Of a DNA stretch of 64,000 nucleotides, positions 46,773 through 57,384 are shown piece after piece. The position numbers were made by a program, and so were the translations under genes. Position 1 is the stretch's first letter. Every line of letters starts with the position of its first letter. The notes under the pieces were generated by a model, which ran no database searches, was not told the origin of the DNA, and was given only the letters and a program-made list of their open reading frames with translations. This DNA is from Sphingobacteriales bacterium (lineage in GTDB: Bacteria; Bacteroidota; Bacteroidia; Sphingobacteriales; Sphingobacteriaceae), in NCBI GenBank assembly GCA_015655115.1, contig JAATFQ010000175.1, positions 1 through 64,000 on the forward strand. Direction: 5' to 3'.

Positions 46773-48347
46773 ATGGTAGAGGTAAGACCAGACGAAGTTT
46801 CGGCAATTATCAGGCAACAATTGTCGGGCTTCAAATCAGAAGCTGAACTTGAAGAAGTTGGTACCGTATTACAAGTGGGGGATGGTATTGCCCGTGTATA
46901 TGGTTTAACTAAAGTTCAATCAGGCGAGTTAGTTGAATTTGAAAACGGCTTGCAAGGTATTGTTTTGAACCTTGAAGAAGATAATGTTGGTGTGGTTTTA
47001 TTAGGCCCATCCAGCACGATTAAAGAAGGGGATACGATTAAACGTACTAAGAAAATCGCCTCTATCAGAGTTGGTGAAGGTATGTTAGGACGTGTTGTAA
47101 ATACTTTGGGCGAACCAATTGATGGCAAAGGCCCGATTCTTGGCGAGACTTATGAAATGCCGATCGAGCGTAAAGCTCCTGGGGTAATTTACCGTCAGCC
47201 GGTTAATGAGCCATTACAAACTGGTATCAAAGCTATTGATGCAATGATCCCTATCGGACGTGGTCAGCGTGAGCTGGTTATCGGCGACCGTCAGACTGGT
47301 AAGAGTGCGGTTTGTATCGATACGATTATCAACCAGAAAGAATTTTATGAAGCGGGAAATCCTGTTTTATGTATATATGTTGCCTGCGGCCAGAAAGCAA
47401 GTACAGTAGCAAACGTTGTCCGTACTTTAGAAGAGAATGGTGCAATGGCTTATACTGTTGTTGTTTCAGCCTCTGCGGCAGACCCTGCTCCATTGCAGTT
47501 TTATGCTCCTTTCTCTGGTGCCGCAATTGGTGAGTACTTCCGTGATACAGGTCGCCCTGCACTGATTGTTTATGATGATTTGTCTAAACAAGCTGTTGCT
47601 TATCGTGAAGTGTCATTGTTACTTCGTCGCCCACCGGGCCGTGAAGCTTATCCTGGAGACGTATTTTATCTGCACAGCCGTTTATTAGAGCGTGCAGCGA
47701 AAATCAACTCTAATGATGAGATTGCAAAAAATATGAACGACTTACCAGAGTCATTAAGAGCAATTGTAAAAGGTGGAGGTTCACTGACTGCATTGCCAAT
47801 TATTGAAACTCAGGCTGGTGACGTTTCCGCTTATATCCCTACTAACGTAATTTCAATTACTGACGGTCAGATATTCTTGGAATCTAACTTATTTAATGCA
47901 GGTGTTCGTCCGGCTATTAACGTAGGTATTTCGGTATCACGTGTTGGTGGTAACGCACAAATTAAATCAATGAAAAAGGTAGCTGGTACATTAAAATTAG
48001 ACCAGGCTCAATACCGTGAATTGGAGGCTTTCTCTAAGTTCGGATCTGATTTGGACGCGGCTACTAAATCTGTACTGGACAAAGGATCAAGAAACGTTGA
48101 GATCCTGAAACAAGGACAATTCTCGCCAATGACTGTTGAGAAACAGGTAGCGATTATATATGTTGGTACAAAAAACCTGATGCGTTCTGTTCCTGTGAAT
48201 AAGGTAAAGGAATTTGAGGCAGAATATGTACAGCAATTAGAATTACGTCACCCGCAAACTTTAGCTGCTTTAAAAGCCGGTAAACTGGATGATGAGATTA
48301 CAGGCGTATTAGAGGCTGTAGCTAAAGAATTAGCTGGTAAATACTAA
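46773..48347 (+). CDS. atpA: ATP synthase F1 subunit alpha
   Basis: [15 protein letters not shown]-like [37 protein letters not shown]. Confidence 0.97.
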   Translation: MVEVRPDEVSAIIRQQLSGFKSEAELEEVGTVLQVGDGIARVYGLTKVQSGELVEFENGLQGIVLNLEEDNVGVVLLGPSSTIKEGDTIKRTKKIASIRVGEGMLGRVVNTLGEPIDGKGPILGETYEMPIERKAPGVIYRQPVNEPLQTGIKAIDAMIPIGRGQRELVIGDRQTGKSAVCIDTIINQKEFYEAGNPVLCIYVACGQKASTVANVVRTLEENGAMAYTVVVSASAADPAPLQFYAPFSGAAIGEYFRDTGRPALIVYDDLSKQAVAYREVSLLLRRPPGREAYPGDVFYLHSRLLERAAKINSNDEIAKNMNDLPESLRAIVKGGGSLTALPIIETQAGDVSAYIPTNVISITDGQIFLESNLFNAGVRPAINVGISVSRVGGNAQIKSMKKVAGTLKLDQAQYRELEAFSKFGSDLDAATKSVLDKGSRNVEILKQGQFSPMTVEKQVAIIYVGTKNLMRSVPVNKVKEFEAEYVQQLELRHPQTLAALKAGKLDDEITGVLEAVAKELAGKY

Positions 48348-48372
48348 GTAAAAAGGAGAAGACTAAAAGAGC

Positions 48373-49275
48373 ATGGCAAATTTAAAAGAAGTAAGAATTC
48401 GTATAGCATCGGTGCAATCTACGCAGCAGATTACCAAAGCCATGAAAATGGTTTCGGCAGCGAAGCTGAAACGTGCAACTAATGCTATTGTTCAGTTACG
48501 TCCGTATGCTACGAAGCTTAAAGAGATCTTAGCGAATCTTTCTGCTAGTCTGGAAGGATCTTCATCTCCTTATGTACAGGAACGCGAGCCCAATAAAGTG
48601 TTGATCGTTGTCGTATCGTCGAATCGTGGTTTAGCAGGTGCATTCAATATGAATGTAATCAAAGCTACAAATAACCTGATTACAGATAAATACACCGAAC
48701 AGTACAAAAAAGGAAACGTAAGTATTGTTGCTATTGGTAAAAAGGCTCATGATTTTTATGAAAAGCGTGGCTATAATGTTATTGGAAACAATAATGAACT
48801 TTACGCTGATTTAACTTTTGCTAATGTAACCAGCATTACAGAGGCAATCATGACTGGATTTAAAAAGGGAGACTTTGATAAAGTTGAAGTTGTTTATAAC
48901 CAGTTCAAGAATGCTGTTGTTCAAATCCTGACTACAGAACAGTTATTGCCATTGCCCAAAACTGCAATTGAACAGGCTGCTAAATCTGAAAATACAAAGG
49001 TTGCAAAAACACAGATCGATTATATCATTGAGCCTTCTGAAAAGGAGATCGTTGAGGAGTTGATACCAAAATCTATTAAAATTCAATTGTATAAAGCAGT
49101 ACTGGACTCTCATGCTTCAGAGCATGGTGCAAGGATGACTTCAATGGAGAAAGCAACGGAAAATGCCGGTGATCTAATCAAAGCATTGAAACTGTCTTAC
49201 AACCAGGCACGTCAGGCTGCCATTACTACTGAGCTTACAGAGATTGTGAGTGGTGCGGCAGCTCTTAACGGCTAA
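48373..49275 (+). CDS. atpG: ATP synthase F1 subunit gamma
   Basis: RIASVQSTQQITKAMKMVSAAKLKRA; SEHGARMTSMEKATENA. Confidence 0.96.
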   Translation: MANLKEVRIRIASVQSTQQITKAMKMVSAAKLKRATNAIVQLRPYATKLKEILANLSASLEGSSSPYVQEREPNKVLIVVVSSNRGLAGAFNMNVIKATNNLITDKYTEQYKKGNVSIVAIGKKAHDFYEKRGYNVIGNNNELYADLTFANVTSITEAIMTGFKKGDFDKVEVVYNQFKNAVVQILTTEQLLPLPKTAIEQAAKSENTKVAKTQIDYIIEPSEKEIVEELIPKSIKIQLYKAVLDSHASEHGARMTSMEKATENAGDLIKALKLSYNQARQAAITTELTEIVSGAAALNG

Positions 49276-49293
49276 GCATTCTAAACCTATAAT

Positions 49294-49328
49294 AAAGGCT
49301 CTTATCAATACTTGGTAAGGGCCTTTTT
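49294..49328 (+). terminator. Terminator after atpG
   Basis: AAAGGCTCTTATCA-atact-TGGTAAGGGCCTTTTT (G-U tolerant stem, T tract). Confidence 0.78.
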
Positions 49329-49362
49329 ACATAGCGGCTATTTTTATCGCTTGCGTTTTATC

Positions 49363-49370
49363 TATTTTTG
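49363..49370 (+). promoter_or_regulatory. Candidate -7 promoter element (TAnnTTTG)
   Basis: TATTTTTG 16 nt upstream of phosphatase ATG. Confidence 0.4.
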
Positions 49371-49385
49371 TAGAAACATTAAGAT

Positions 49386-50171
49386 ATGAAACTCAAGATC
49401 ATCCCTGCGGTACTTACTTTACTTTCCCCAATATGCTTATTTGCACAAAGCAACCCACTGGCTGTAGCGGCTAAGGACTATACTATGGCAGTTGCATGGC
49501 AGCAGCATTCCGGAGAGTACCGCGCATTGTGTTTCCAGGCTTATAATTTTGCAAGACTCTCTTTAACGGAGCAGCTCAAATCTGCGGATACCATAAAACC
49601 GAAATGTGTAATTGTGGATATTGATGAGACTGTGCTTGATAATTCCCCTTTTCAGGGGTATGAACTGAAGAAAGGGGTAAGCTATGATTTGAAAGATTGG
49701 ACAGACTGGACGGGGAAGGCGGCCGCAGATACTGTCCCCGGAGCACTGAATTTTCTGAAGTATGCCGGATCACAGAAGGTCGAGACTTTTTATGTGAGCA
49801 ACCGCTCTGAACCTGAATACAAGGCAACATTGAAAAACCTCCAGCATTTTGGTTTTCCTGATGCTGATGAGGCGCACCTGATGGTGAAATCGACTACTTC
49901 TGACAAGGAGCCCCGTAGGCAAAAGATAATGGAGAAGTATACTATCCTGTTGCTTTGCGGCGATAACCTGAGCGATTTCTCCAATGTTTTCTACAGAGAA
50001 GGGAAGGATACCAAAGCTGAAGTAGGAAAGGCTATGGAAGATTTCGGGAGCCGTTTCATTGTATTGCCTAACCCAATGTACGGCGACTGGGAAAAGCTGC
50101 TTTATAAAGGAGAACATCTGGATGAAATGGAGAAATCAAAACAACGTACCGAGGGGCTAAAAGCGTATTAA
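49386..50171 (+). CDS. HAD-superfamily class B/C-like acid phosphatase (5'-nucleotidase, lipoprotein e(P4)-like)
   Basis: Signal peptide; CVIVDIDETVLDNSPFQG; GDNLSDF. Confidence 0.9.
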   Translation: MKLKIIPAVLTLLSPICLFAQSNPLAVAAKDYTMAVAWQQHSGEYRALCFQAYNFARLSLTEQLKSADTIKPKCVIVDIDETVLDNSPFQGYELKKGVSYDLKDWTDWTGKAAADTVPGALNFLKYAGSQKVETFYVSNRSEPEYKATLKNLQHFGFPDADEAHLMVKSTTSDKEPRRQKIMEKYTILLLCGDNLSDFSNVFYREGKDTKAEVGKAMEDFGSRFIVLPNPMYGDWEKLLYKGEHLDEMEKSKQRTEGLKAY

Positions 50172-50259
50172 TAAGCGGGTAATTGAAATTATTCTCTACA
50201 GATCGTGCCGCTTTTATATAAATAATATTAATTTTGTACAGCAATTAAAAAATAAACAA

Positions 50260-50475
50260 ATGGAGATAAACCCGAAACAAAATACTAAAAGCATGGAAAA
50301 TGCTAATCAGGCGTCAATATATAAATTATTGATTGTAGGTGTCGTAGTTAGCATGGTTGGGGTATATTTACGTTTCGCCTTTGATTCCAGTATGTTATCA
50401 CTTGTATCCTGGATAATTTTATTCTTAGGTGCATTTATCTGCTGTAAGGCAGTATTTAAAATCTTAGGATCCTAG
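50260..50475 (+). CDS. Small two-TM membrane protein
   Basis: 71 aa, hydrophobic helices, TAATTTTG upstream at 50229; start may be 50293. Confidence 0.6.
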   Translation: MEINPKQNTKSMENANQASIYKLLIVGVVVSMVGVYLRFAFDSSMLSLVSWIILFLGAFICCKAVFKILGS

Positions 50476-50480
50476 ATATT

Positions 50481-50554
50481 TAAAATACTCATAAATACTA
50501 AAAGCCTGGAATAGTTGATGCTATTGCAGGCTTTTAGTATTTATGAGTATTTTA
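50481..50554. terminator. Long bidirectional terminator-like inverted repeat, overlapping the ruvC stop codon
   Basis: 28-bp perfect arms TAAAATACTCATAAATACTAAAAGCCTG / CAGGCTTTTAGTATTTATGAGTATTTTA, inner GAATAG/CTATTG nearly paired. Confidence 0.88.
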
Positions 50555-51115
50555 TTTTAATCTTTTCTGATTGTCCTTGGCAAAGGCAGCCCAGCCAGAA
50601 TATGATTTGCCGCTACCGCTTGTGCTCACCCGCTGAAATGAATGGCATACTGCCACTGCAAGTCCGTCAGTAGCATCTAAAAATTCGGGTGTCTCTTTAA
50701 AGTTCAATAACCGCTGCAGCATAGCTGCAACCTGCTCTTTACCGGCGCTGCCGTTCCCTGTAATAGCTTGTTTGACTTTCCGCGGTGCATATTCAGTAAT
50801 TGGGATATCCCTCGACAGAGCGGCTGCCATAGCGATTCCCTGGGCTCTGCCTAATTTCAGCATTACCTGGATGTTCTTTCCATAAAACGGAGCTTCAAGT
50901 GCAACTACATCGGGCTTATATTCATCAACCAATCCCACGGTTTTTGCGAAAATCCGTTGCAGCTTTAGAAAGTGGTCGTCTAAATGGTCCATGCGCACAA
51001 TGCCCATGGTGATCAGTTCTATCTTACTCCCCTTTTCTAAAATAACCCCATATCCCATGATAGATGTTCCCGGATCTATGCCCATGATCACTCTTTCCTT
51101 TTTTTCAGCCAACAT
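50552..51115 (-). CDS. ruvC: Holliday junction resolvase RuvC
   Basis: MGIDPGTSIMGYGVI, ALEAPFYGKN, YAPRKVKQAITGNGSAGKEQV. Confidence 0.95.
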   Translation of the reverse strand: MLAEKKERVIMGIDPGTSIMGYGVILEKGSKIELITMGIVRMDHLDDHFLKLQRIFAKTVGLVDEYKPDVVALEAPFYGKNIQVMLKLGRAQGIAMAAALSRDIPITEYAPRKVKQAITGNGSAGKEQVAAMLQRLLNFKETPEFLDATDGLAVAVCHSFQRVSTSGSGKSYSGWAAFAKDNQKRLK

Positions 51116-51161
51116 AAAACAATATTAAGCATATTTGCACAGAGTAAAAGCATAAAAAAAA

Positions 51162-52139
51162 TTGTTAGCTAAGCATAAGGTATTATTTTCTTATTTTCTG
51201 AAATTTGCGATAGTCATCTTTGCATTCTGGTTTATCTATGATAAACTATCTAATAACAATAACCTCAAAGATTTTAAGCATATCCTCGAAGGAATTCCGG
51301 CAACTCAAATTACTGTGGTACTAACTGTCGTAGTGGTGCTGATGCTGGTTAACTGGGGATTGGAATGCCTGAAGTGGAAGAGGCTATTGCGACAGATTGA
51401 GCGGATTTCTTTATGGCAAGCTGTGGCATCTGTTTTCTGCGGACTCACCTGGGCGGTATTTACGCCCAACAGAATAGGTGAGTATGGTGGACGGGTATTC
51501 TTCCTGTCTTCAAAAAGGCGGATCATTGGGATTGTTGCTATGGCGGTTGGAAACATCGGGCAGATGGTGCTGACAAATATTTTTGGCGCTATAGCACTTT
51601 GCATATTTATCTATCGGTTTGTAGGTCTTGATTACCGGTTAAACTATGCACTTATTATATTATCTGTCATGTTCTGCCTGTTTTTTATCATTTTCTTTTT
51701 TAATATACGCTGGCTTAACGGTCTGTTGCTATCCATGCGCTTTACCCGTAAATACAAGAAGTTTTACAGCATATTAGGGCGGTATCAAAAAAACGAGCTT
51801 TTGAAGATTCTTTTATTTTGCCTGGCACGTTATGTCGTTTTTAGTACGCAGTATTTCATCATGTTTTATTGGTTAATTCCAGACATTCATTATCTCGATA
51901 TTTTGATGATGGTCTGCATTTTATTTTTTGTACAATCTACCTTACCATCATTAGATTTATTTGATATTGGTGTAAGGAGTGTAACTGCCTCTTATTTTTT
52001 TAGCTTTGTAACCCATCAGGATGTAGCAGTCATAGCATGTACCGCCAGTATCTGGCTGATAAATATTATTATTCCTGCTATATTAGGTTCATATTTTGTC
52101 TTTAAATTAAATTTTTTTGGAAGTCTGCAGCGTCGTTAG
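51162..52139 (+). CDS. Lysylphosphatidylglycerol synthase TM-region/flippase-like membrane protein
   Basis: 325 aa polytopic, TPNRIGEYGGRVFFL motif; TTG start. Confidence 0.75.
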   Translation: MLAKHKVLFSYFLKFAIVIFAFWFIYDKLSNNNNLKDFKHILEGIPATQITVVLTVVVVLMLVNWGLECLKWKRLLRQIERISLWQAVASVFCGLTWAVFTPNRIGEYGGRVFFLSSKRRIIGIVAMAVGNIGQMVLTNIFGAIALCIFIYRFVGLDYRLNYALIILSVMFCLFFIIFFFNIRWLNGLLLSMRFTRKYKKFYSILGRYQKNELLKILLFCLARYVVFSTQYFIMFYWLIPDIHYLDILMMVCILFFVQSTLPSLDLFDIGVRSVTASYFFSFVTHQDVAVIACTASIWLINIIIPAILGSYFVFKLNFFGSLQRR

Positions 52140-53253
52140 TTACCTATCATTATTTTTAACCATTATATATCTGGCTGTTGTGATCTCTTTTATCAGAGGC
52201 TGGCACCGTTTAATCCCATTTCAATATCAACCAGCAACAGCGTCTACTTCTGTATCCATCATTGTTGCGGCACGTAATGAAGCGCTTAAAATTCACGAGA
52301 CTATTGAGGCCTTACTGGCACAGGATTTTCCTAAGGAACTCGTAGAGATTATTTTTATAGACGACCATTCCACAGATGATACTGCCGGAATCATCAGGTG
52401 TTTTGCTGCTCAGGGAGTAAAGCTGATTTCCTTAAAAGAAGACAGGGCTTTGAATTCTTATAAAAAGAAAGCTATACAGACTGCCATTGCAGGAGCAAGC
52501 GGAAAATTGATTATTACTACAGATGCGGACTGCCGGATGGGTATAAACTGGTTGAAGACTATAGTGTCTTTTTATGAAAAGCATAACTATAAAATGATTT
52601 CGTCGCCTGTGGCATACGACCAGGAACAGAGTTTCTTTGAAAGATCACAGTCGCTCGAGTTTTTATACCTTATCGGTTTAGGAGCCTCAACTATTGGAAA
52701 TGGCAAGCCTTCAACATGTAACGGTGCAAACTTAGCTTATGAGAGGGACGCTTTTTACGAAGTGGGAGGGTTCCAGGGAATAGATGATCTTGCATCGGGA
52801 GATGATGAGCTGTTGCTTCATAAAATAGCAGCCCGTTATGATGGCCATATCGGATTTCTTAAAAACCGCGATGCCATAGTATATACTCATGCTAAACCTA
52901 CGCTTGCAGAATTTATTCAGCAGCGCAAGCGATGGGCTTCAAAAAGTACGCGTTATAAAAATAAAGCCATTATTGTGCTTGGTGTTTTTATCTGGTTCTT
53001 TAATGTAAGTATTTTGCTGAATCTGCTGGCGGGGATCTTCCTGATCGCTTATCTTAAAATAGCATTACTCCAGCTGATATTTAAAATTGCTATTGAATTG
53101 ATATTCCTGGTCGATGTGACCGGATTTGCTAAAAGAAGAAGTCTGCTCGTTCTCCTGCCTCTACTGAATGTTTTTCATGTGCTGTATATTATCTATATTG
53201 GCATAGCAGGAAATTCAGGTAAATACAACTGGAAGGGTAGAATGGTTAGATAA
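52117..53253 (+). CDS. Family 2 glycosyltransferase
   Basis: SVSIIVAARNEALKIHETIEALLAQDFP, IDDHSTDDT, TDADC, GDDELLLHK, QQRKRWASK. Confidence 0.9.
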   Translation: MEVCSVVSYLSLFLTIIYLAVVISFIRGWHRLIPFQYQPATASTSVSIIVAARNEALKIHETIEALLAQDFPKELVEIIFIDDHSTDDTAGIIRCFAAQGVKLISLKEDRALNSYKKKAIQTAIAGASGKLIITTDADCRMGINWLKTIVSFYEKHNYKMISSPVAYDQEQSFFERSQSLEFLYLIGLGASTIGNGKPSTCNGANLAYERDAFYEVGGFQGIDDLASGDDELLLHKIAARYDGHIGFLKNRDAIVYTHAKPTLAEFIQQRKRWASKSTRYKNKAIIVLGVFIWFFNVSILLNLLAGIFLIAYLKIALLQLIFKIAIELIFLVDVTGFAKRRSLLVLLPLLNVFHVLYIIYIGIAGNSGKYNWKGRMVR

Positions 53254-54362
53254 TGGAGAAAAGCAATAGTCCGACGAGAAAAATATGGATTAAGTTTAAG
53301 CGGAACAAGCTTGCTTTGGGAGGACTTGTATTCCTGATTTTATTGTTGTTAATGGCTGTTTCAGGGTACCTGATTACACCCGATCAAACGCCAATGGCAA
53401 ATACGATGCATTTACAGTTGAGCAATAAAAAGCCGGGGAGGACATTTAACTTTTTAATTATCAGTACTAATCCCTCTGTCAGGAAGGTAAACCTGTTTGA
53501 AAAAATGATCTATGGTCAGGAGGTTGCTTTTAAGAGTATCCCTATCAGCAGCTACAGGATTTCCGGAAATCAGCTCATGGTCAGAGAATACATAGGAGAC
53601 GACGAGCAAGCTGTTGAAAGCAGCTACCCTGCAGGAACTCATCCGCAGGAATTTATCCATACCCATATTTATAAGCAGACATTTTTATTCGGTACGGATG
53701 GATATGGCCGTGACTTACTTAGCAGGATGATCATCGGCATCCGCGTTTCACTTTCAGTGGGACTGATGGCTGTACTGATTTCTATCAGTATAGGTATTAC
53801 CCTTGGGGCTATCGCGGGTTACTTTGGTGGCAAAGCTGATATATTTATCAGCTGGCTCATGAATGTGATCTGGTCGCTCCCTTCCTTGTTGCTGGTTATT
53901 GCAATTTCATTTGCCTTAGGAAAAGGATTCTGGCAAATATTTATTGCGGTGGGGCTTTCTACCTGGGTAGATGTTGCCAGGCTTGTGCGCGGGCAGGTGA
54001 TGGCTTTAAAGGAAGTAGAATTTGTGGAGGCGGCCAAATCTCTCGGATTTTCATCGCCGCGCATTATCATCAAACATATCCTGCCTAATATCGCCGGTCC
54101 TGTACTTGTGATGGCTTCGGCAAACTTTGCCTCAGCCATACTTTTAGAAACTGGTCTAAGTTTTCTGGGATTTGGTGCACAGCCTCCTATGCCAAGCTGG
54201 GGTGGGATGATTAAAGAAAACTATGGCTATATCATTATGGATGCGGCCTATCTGGCCATATTCCCGGGTATGGCAATTATGTTAACAGTTTATGCGTTTA
54301 ATTTAATTGCTATGGGCCTGCAGGATGTATTTGATGTAAAATCTCAAAATACTACTATCTGA
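53253..54362 (+). CDS. OppC/DppC-like ABC transporter permease with periplasmic insertion
   Basis: [68 protein letters not shown]. Confidence 0.92.
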   Translation: MEKSNSPTRKIWIKFKRNKLALGGLVFLILLLLMAVSGYLITPDQTPMANTMHLQLSNKKPGRTFNFLIISTNPSVRKVNLFEKMIYGQEVAFKSIPISSYRISGNQLMVREYIGDDEQAVESSYPAGTHPQEFIHTHIYKQTFLFGTDGYGRDLLSRMIIGIRVSLSVGLMAVLISISIGITLGAIAGYFGGKADIFISWLMNVIWSLPSLLLVIAISFALGKGFWQIFIAVGLSTWVDVARLVRGQVMALKEVEFVEAAKSLGFSSPRIIIKHILPNIAGPVLVMASANFASAILLETGLSFLGFGAQPPMPSWGGMIKENYGYIIMDAAYLAIFPGMAIMLTVYAFNLIAMGLQDVFDVKSQNTTI

Positions 54363-54390
54363 TTTATTACATAATTTATTAAATTGCCAA

Positions 54391-55008
54391 ATGTTATTGA
54401 ACTGTTATCAACTGGAATTTTTAGAAGCAGGGTGTGATGAAGCAGGAAGAGGCTGTTTAGCCGGGCCTGTGTATGCTGCAGCTGTAATTTTACCTGCAGA
54501 TTTTTTGGCCGGAGAATTAAATGACTCGAAACAAGTTACACATAAGCAACGGGTAGCCCTAAGGCACATCATAGAAAAAGAGGCAATAGCCTGGGCTGTA
54601 GCCTCCGTAGACAATAATGAAATCGACGAAATCAATATACTCAATGCTTCTTTTCTGGCGATGCACAGGGCAGTAGAAAAACTGAAAATCCAGCCTCAGT
54701 ATTTAAGTATAGATGGAAACCGTTTCAAACAATATCCCGGTATTCCACATGCGTGTATTGTTAAAGGAGATGGGAAATACTTGAATATCGCTGCTGCCTC
54801 AATTCTGGCAAAAACACACCGTGATGAATACATGGACAACCTTTCTGTTGAATACCCTGTATACCAATGGCATCAGAATAAAGGTTACCCTACCAAAGTG
54901 CATCGGCTGGCAGCAATAGAACATGGTATAACTCCTTTTCACCGTAAAACTTTTAACCTTAGTGATCCAGGGCTTGTTCTTGTCTCAGATCTGGAGGGTA
55001 ATCAGTAA
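54391..55008 (+). CDS. rnhB: Ribonuclease HII
   Basis: [39 protein letters not shown]. Confidence 0.95.
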   Translation: MLLNCYQLEFLEAGCDEAGRGCLAGPVYAAAVILPADFLAGELNDSKQVTHKQRVALRHIIEKEAIAWAVASVDNNEIDEINILNASFLAMHRAVEKLKIQPQYLSIDGNRFKQYPGIPHACIVKGDGKYLNIAAASILAKTHRDEYMDNLSVEYPVYQWHQNKGYPTKVHRLAAIEHGITPFHRKTFNLSDPGLVLVSDLEGNQ

Positions 55009-55045
55009 TTTTTCGTGCAATTTAAATAGTAATTTTCATACAAAT

Positions 55046-56248
55046 TTGAAAGCTTTAATACTAACTAACAGAGTTCCTTTTCCACCCAACAGCGGCTATC
55101 CTATTGTGGTTTATAATACTATAAATGGGCTGTTAAAATTGGGTGTAGAGATTACTTTGTTTAGTATCAACACGAATAAACATAATGTTGACATAGACGA
55201 TATCTACGATCCTGTATATGAGAAGATCAAATTTTATTCTTTTGATATCGATACAGATGTAAATCTCTGGGGTGCTTTTTTTAATATTTTTTCTAATGAA
55301 TCTTACAATGTGTCGCGTTTTTACGATGAAAATGCAGCTAAATTGCTTGAAAATATTCTCCGTGAAAGTGAATTTGATATCATTCAGTTTGAAGGGCTGC
55401 ATGTTGTGCCTTATCTCGATGTAGTTAAGCATTACAGTAAGGCAAAGCTTATCTACCGTGCGCATAATGTTTTGTTTGATGTATGGGAAAGACTGGCCAA
55501 CTCTGAGCGGTTTACACCCCGGCGTCACTATCTTCATTTCCTCGCGCGCAGACTGAAGGTGTATGAGACAGAGCAGATCAATCGTTTTCATCAGATTTTT
55601 GCGATCAGCGAGCAGGACAGGCAGAGCATTCTTCAGTTTGGTTGCGAAACCTGTCTGGATGTTTTTCCTGTGGCACTGGATCTGGATAAATATGTGATTG
55701 ATAAAACTAAAACAAGCTTTCCTACGCTATTTCATTTAGGAGCTATGGACTGGCGTCCGAATAAAGAAGGACTGGAATGGTTTATAGACGAAATATGGCC
55801 CGACATTGAAAAGCTGAATTCTGAACTCCGGTTTTATATCGCCGGGAAATCTATGCCCGAACATTTTTATGAGTACGACTCGGATAACCTTGTAGTAGAA
55901 GGAGAGGTTCTTGATGCCATAGAATTTATCAATTCCAAAGCAATAATGATAGTGCCAATCTTGTCAGGCAGCGGCATGCGGGTAAAGATTATTGAGGGGA
56001 TGGCCATGAAGAAATGTATCATCGCTACCAGCTATGCCGCCGAGGGGATTAATTGTAAAAATGGTAAAGATATCCTGATTGCGAATACTAAAGACGAGTT
56101 TTACAGATCAATTTTACAATGTATTACACACCCCAACCGCTGGCATGAAATAGGTGAGAATGCGCGAAAAACCGCAGAAAGGGATCATAATATATCCTCC
56201 AGTTCAGAAAGGATGCTAAGTGTTTATCACCGATTAGTAAATGGCTAA
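55046..56248 (+). CDS. Group 1 glycosyltransferase
   Basis: KALILTNRVPFPPNSGYPIVVYN; HLGAMDWRPNKEGLEWF; probable TTG start 55046 rather than GTG 54962, which lies inside rnhB. Confidence 0.87.
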   Translation: MKALILTNRVPFPPNSGYPIVVYNTINGLLKLGVEITLFSINTNKHNVDIDDIYDPVYEKIKFYSFDIDTDVNLWGAFFNIFSNESYNVSRFYDENAAKLLENILRESEFDIIQFEGLHVVPYLDVVKHYSKAKLIYRAHNVLFDVWERLANSERFTPRRHYLHFLARRLKVYETEQINRFHQIFAISEQDRQSILQFGCETCLDVFPVALDLDKYVIDKTKTSFPTLFHLGAMDWRPNKEGLEWFIDEIWPDIEKLNSELRFYIAGKSMPEHFYEYDSDNLVVEGEVLDAIEFINSKAIMIVPILSGSGMRVKIIEGMAMKKCIIATSYAAEGINCKNGKDILIANTKDEFYRSILQCITHPNRWHEIGENARKTAERDHNISSSSERMLSVYHRLVNG

Positions 56249-56256
56249 ATTTTATG

Positions 56257-56264
56257 TACTTTTG
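56257..56264 (+). promoter_or_regulatory. Candidate -7 promoter element (TAnnTTTG) for gcvT
   Basis: TACTTTTG about 27 nt upstream of gcvT ATG. Confidence 0.5.
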
Positions 56265-56290
56265 CCCTCGATTTTTAAGCGCAACAGCAC

Positions 56291-57370
56291 ATGAACAATA
56301 CCGCACTAACCAATAAACACATTTCATTGGGCGCCAAAATGGTGCCATTCGCAGGCTACAATATGCCCGTTCAATACGAAGGTATTAACGCCGAACACGC
56401 TACAGTAAGAAAAAGCGTAGGTGTTTTTGATGTCAGCCATATGGGAGAATTTATCCTTAAAGGTGAAAATGCTTTAGATTTAATCCAAAGGGTCATCAGT
56501 AACGATGCTTCAAAATTATACGATGGAAAAGTACAATATGCGTACCTTCCCAATGAAGATGGCGGTATTGTAGACGATTTACTGGTATACAGGATCGATG
56601 AAAAAAGCTATATGCTTGTTGTCAATGCATCGAACATTGAAAAAGACTGGAACTGGATTCAAAAATTCAATACAAAAGGAGTGGAGATGCACAATATCTC
56701 TGATAAAACTTCTCTTTTAGCTATCCAGGGACCAAAAGCTGCAGAGGCATTGCAAAGTTTAACTAGCATCGACCTTGCTTCTATGGAATACTATAATTTC
56801 AAAAAAGGAACTTTTGCAGGTGTTGACAATGTGGTAGTTTCTGCTACAGGATATACTGGTGCAGGAGGGTTTGAGATTTATTGTGACAATGAGCATGCTG
56901 AGAAAGTTTGGGATGCTGTATTTGAAGCAGGAAAACCATTCAACATCAAACCTATTGGCCTGGGTGCACGTGATACACTCCGTTTAGAAATGGGTTTCTG
57001 TTTATATGGAAATGATATTGACGATACGAGTTCACCAATCGAAGCTGGTTTAGGCTGGGTAACAAAGTTTACCAAGACGTTTACCAATTCTGAAGCACTG
57101 CTGGCACAAAAAGAAGCTGGCGTGAAGCGTAAACTGGTTGGTTTCGAAATGATTGACCGAGGTATTCCCCGCCATGATTATGAGATTGTTGATGAGGCTG
57201 GCACCGTAATTGGAAAAGTAACTTCGGGTACTCAGTCTCCTTCGCTGCAAAAAGCAATCGGAATGGGTTATGTAGCTAAAGAACATGCTAAAGAAGGTGC
57301 TGACATCTTTATCCTGATCCGCAACAATAAGATCAAAGCTAAAATTGTAAAATTCCCTTTTTATAAATAA
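56291..57370 (+). CDS. gcvT: Glycine cleavage system T protein (aminomethyltransferase)
   Basis: [52 protein letters not shown]. Confidence 0.96.
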   Translation: MNNTALTNKHISLGAKMVPFAGYNMPVQYEGINAEHATVRKSVGVFDVSHMGEFILKGENALDLIQRVISNDASKLYDGKVQYAYLPNEDGGIVDDLLVYRIDEKSYMLVVNASNIEKDWNWIQKFNTKGVEMHNISDKTSLLAIQGPKAAEALQSLTSIDLASMEYYNFKKGTFAGVDNVVVSATGYTGAGGFEIYCDNEHAEKVWDAVFEAGKPFNIKPIGLGARDTLRLEMGFCLYGNDIDDTSSPIEAGLGWVTKFTKTFTNSEALLAQKEAGVKRKLVGFEMIDRGIPRHDYEIVDEAGTVIGKVTSGTQSPSLQKAIGMGYVAKEHAKEGADIFILIRNNKIKAKIVKFPFYK

Positions 57371-57384
57371 TACGCTTTCTCTAC

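Noticed and set aside
46367-46834. 155-aa ORF antisense to atpH/atpA
   Set aside because: Spans two conserved genes on the opposite strand; typical spurious reverse-frame ORF.
55133-55591. 152-aa ORF antisense to the group 1 glycosyltransferase
   Set aside because: Shadow ORF opposite a well-supported CDS; no start context or domain evidence.
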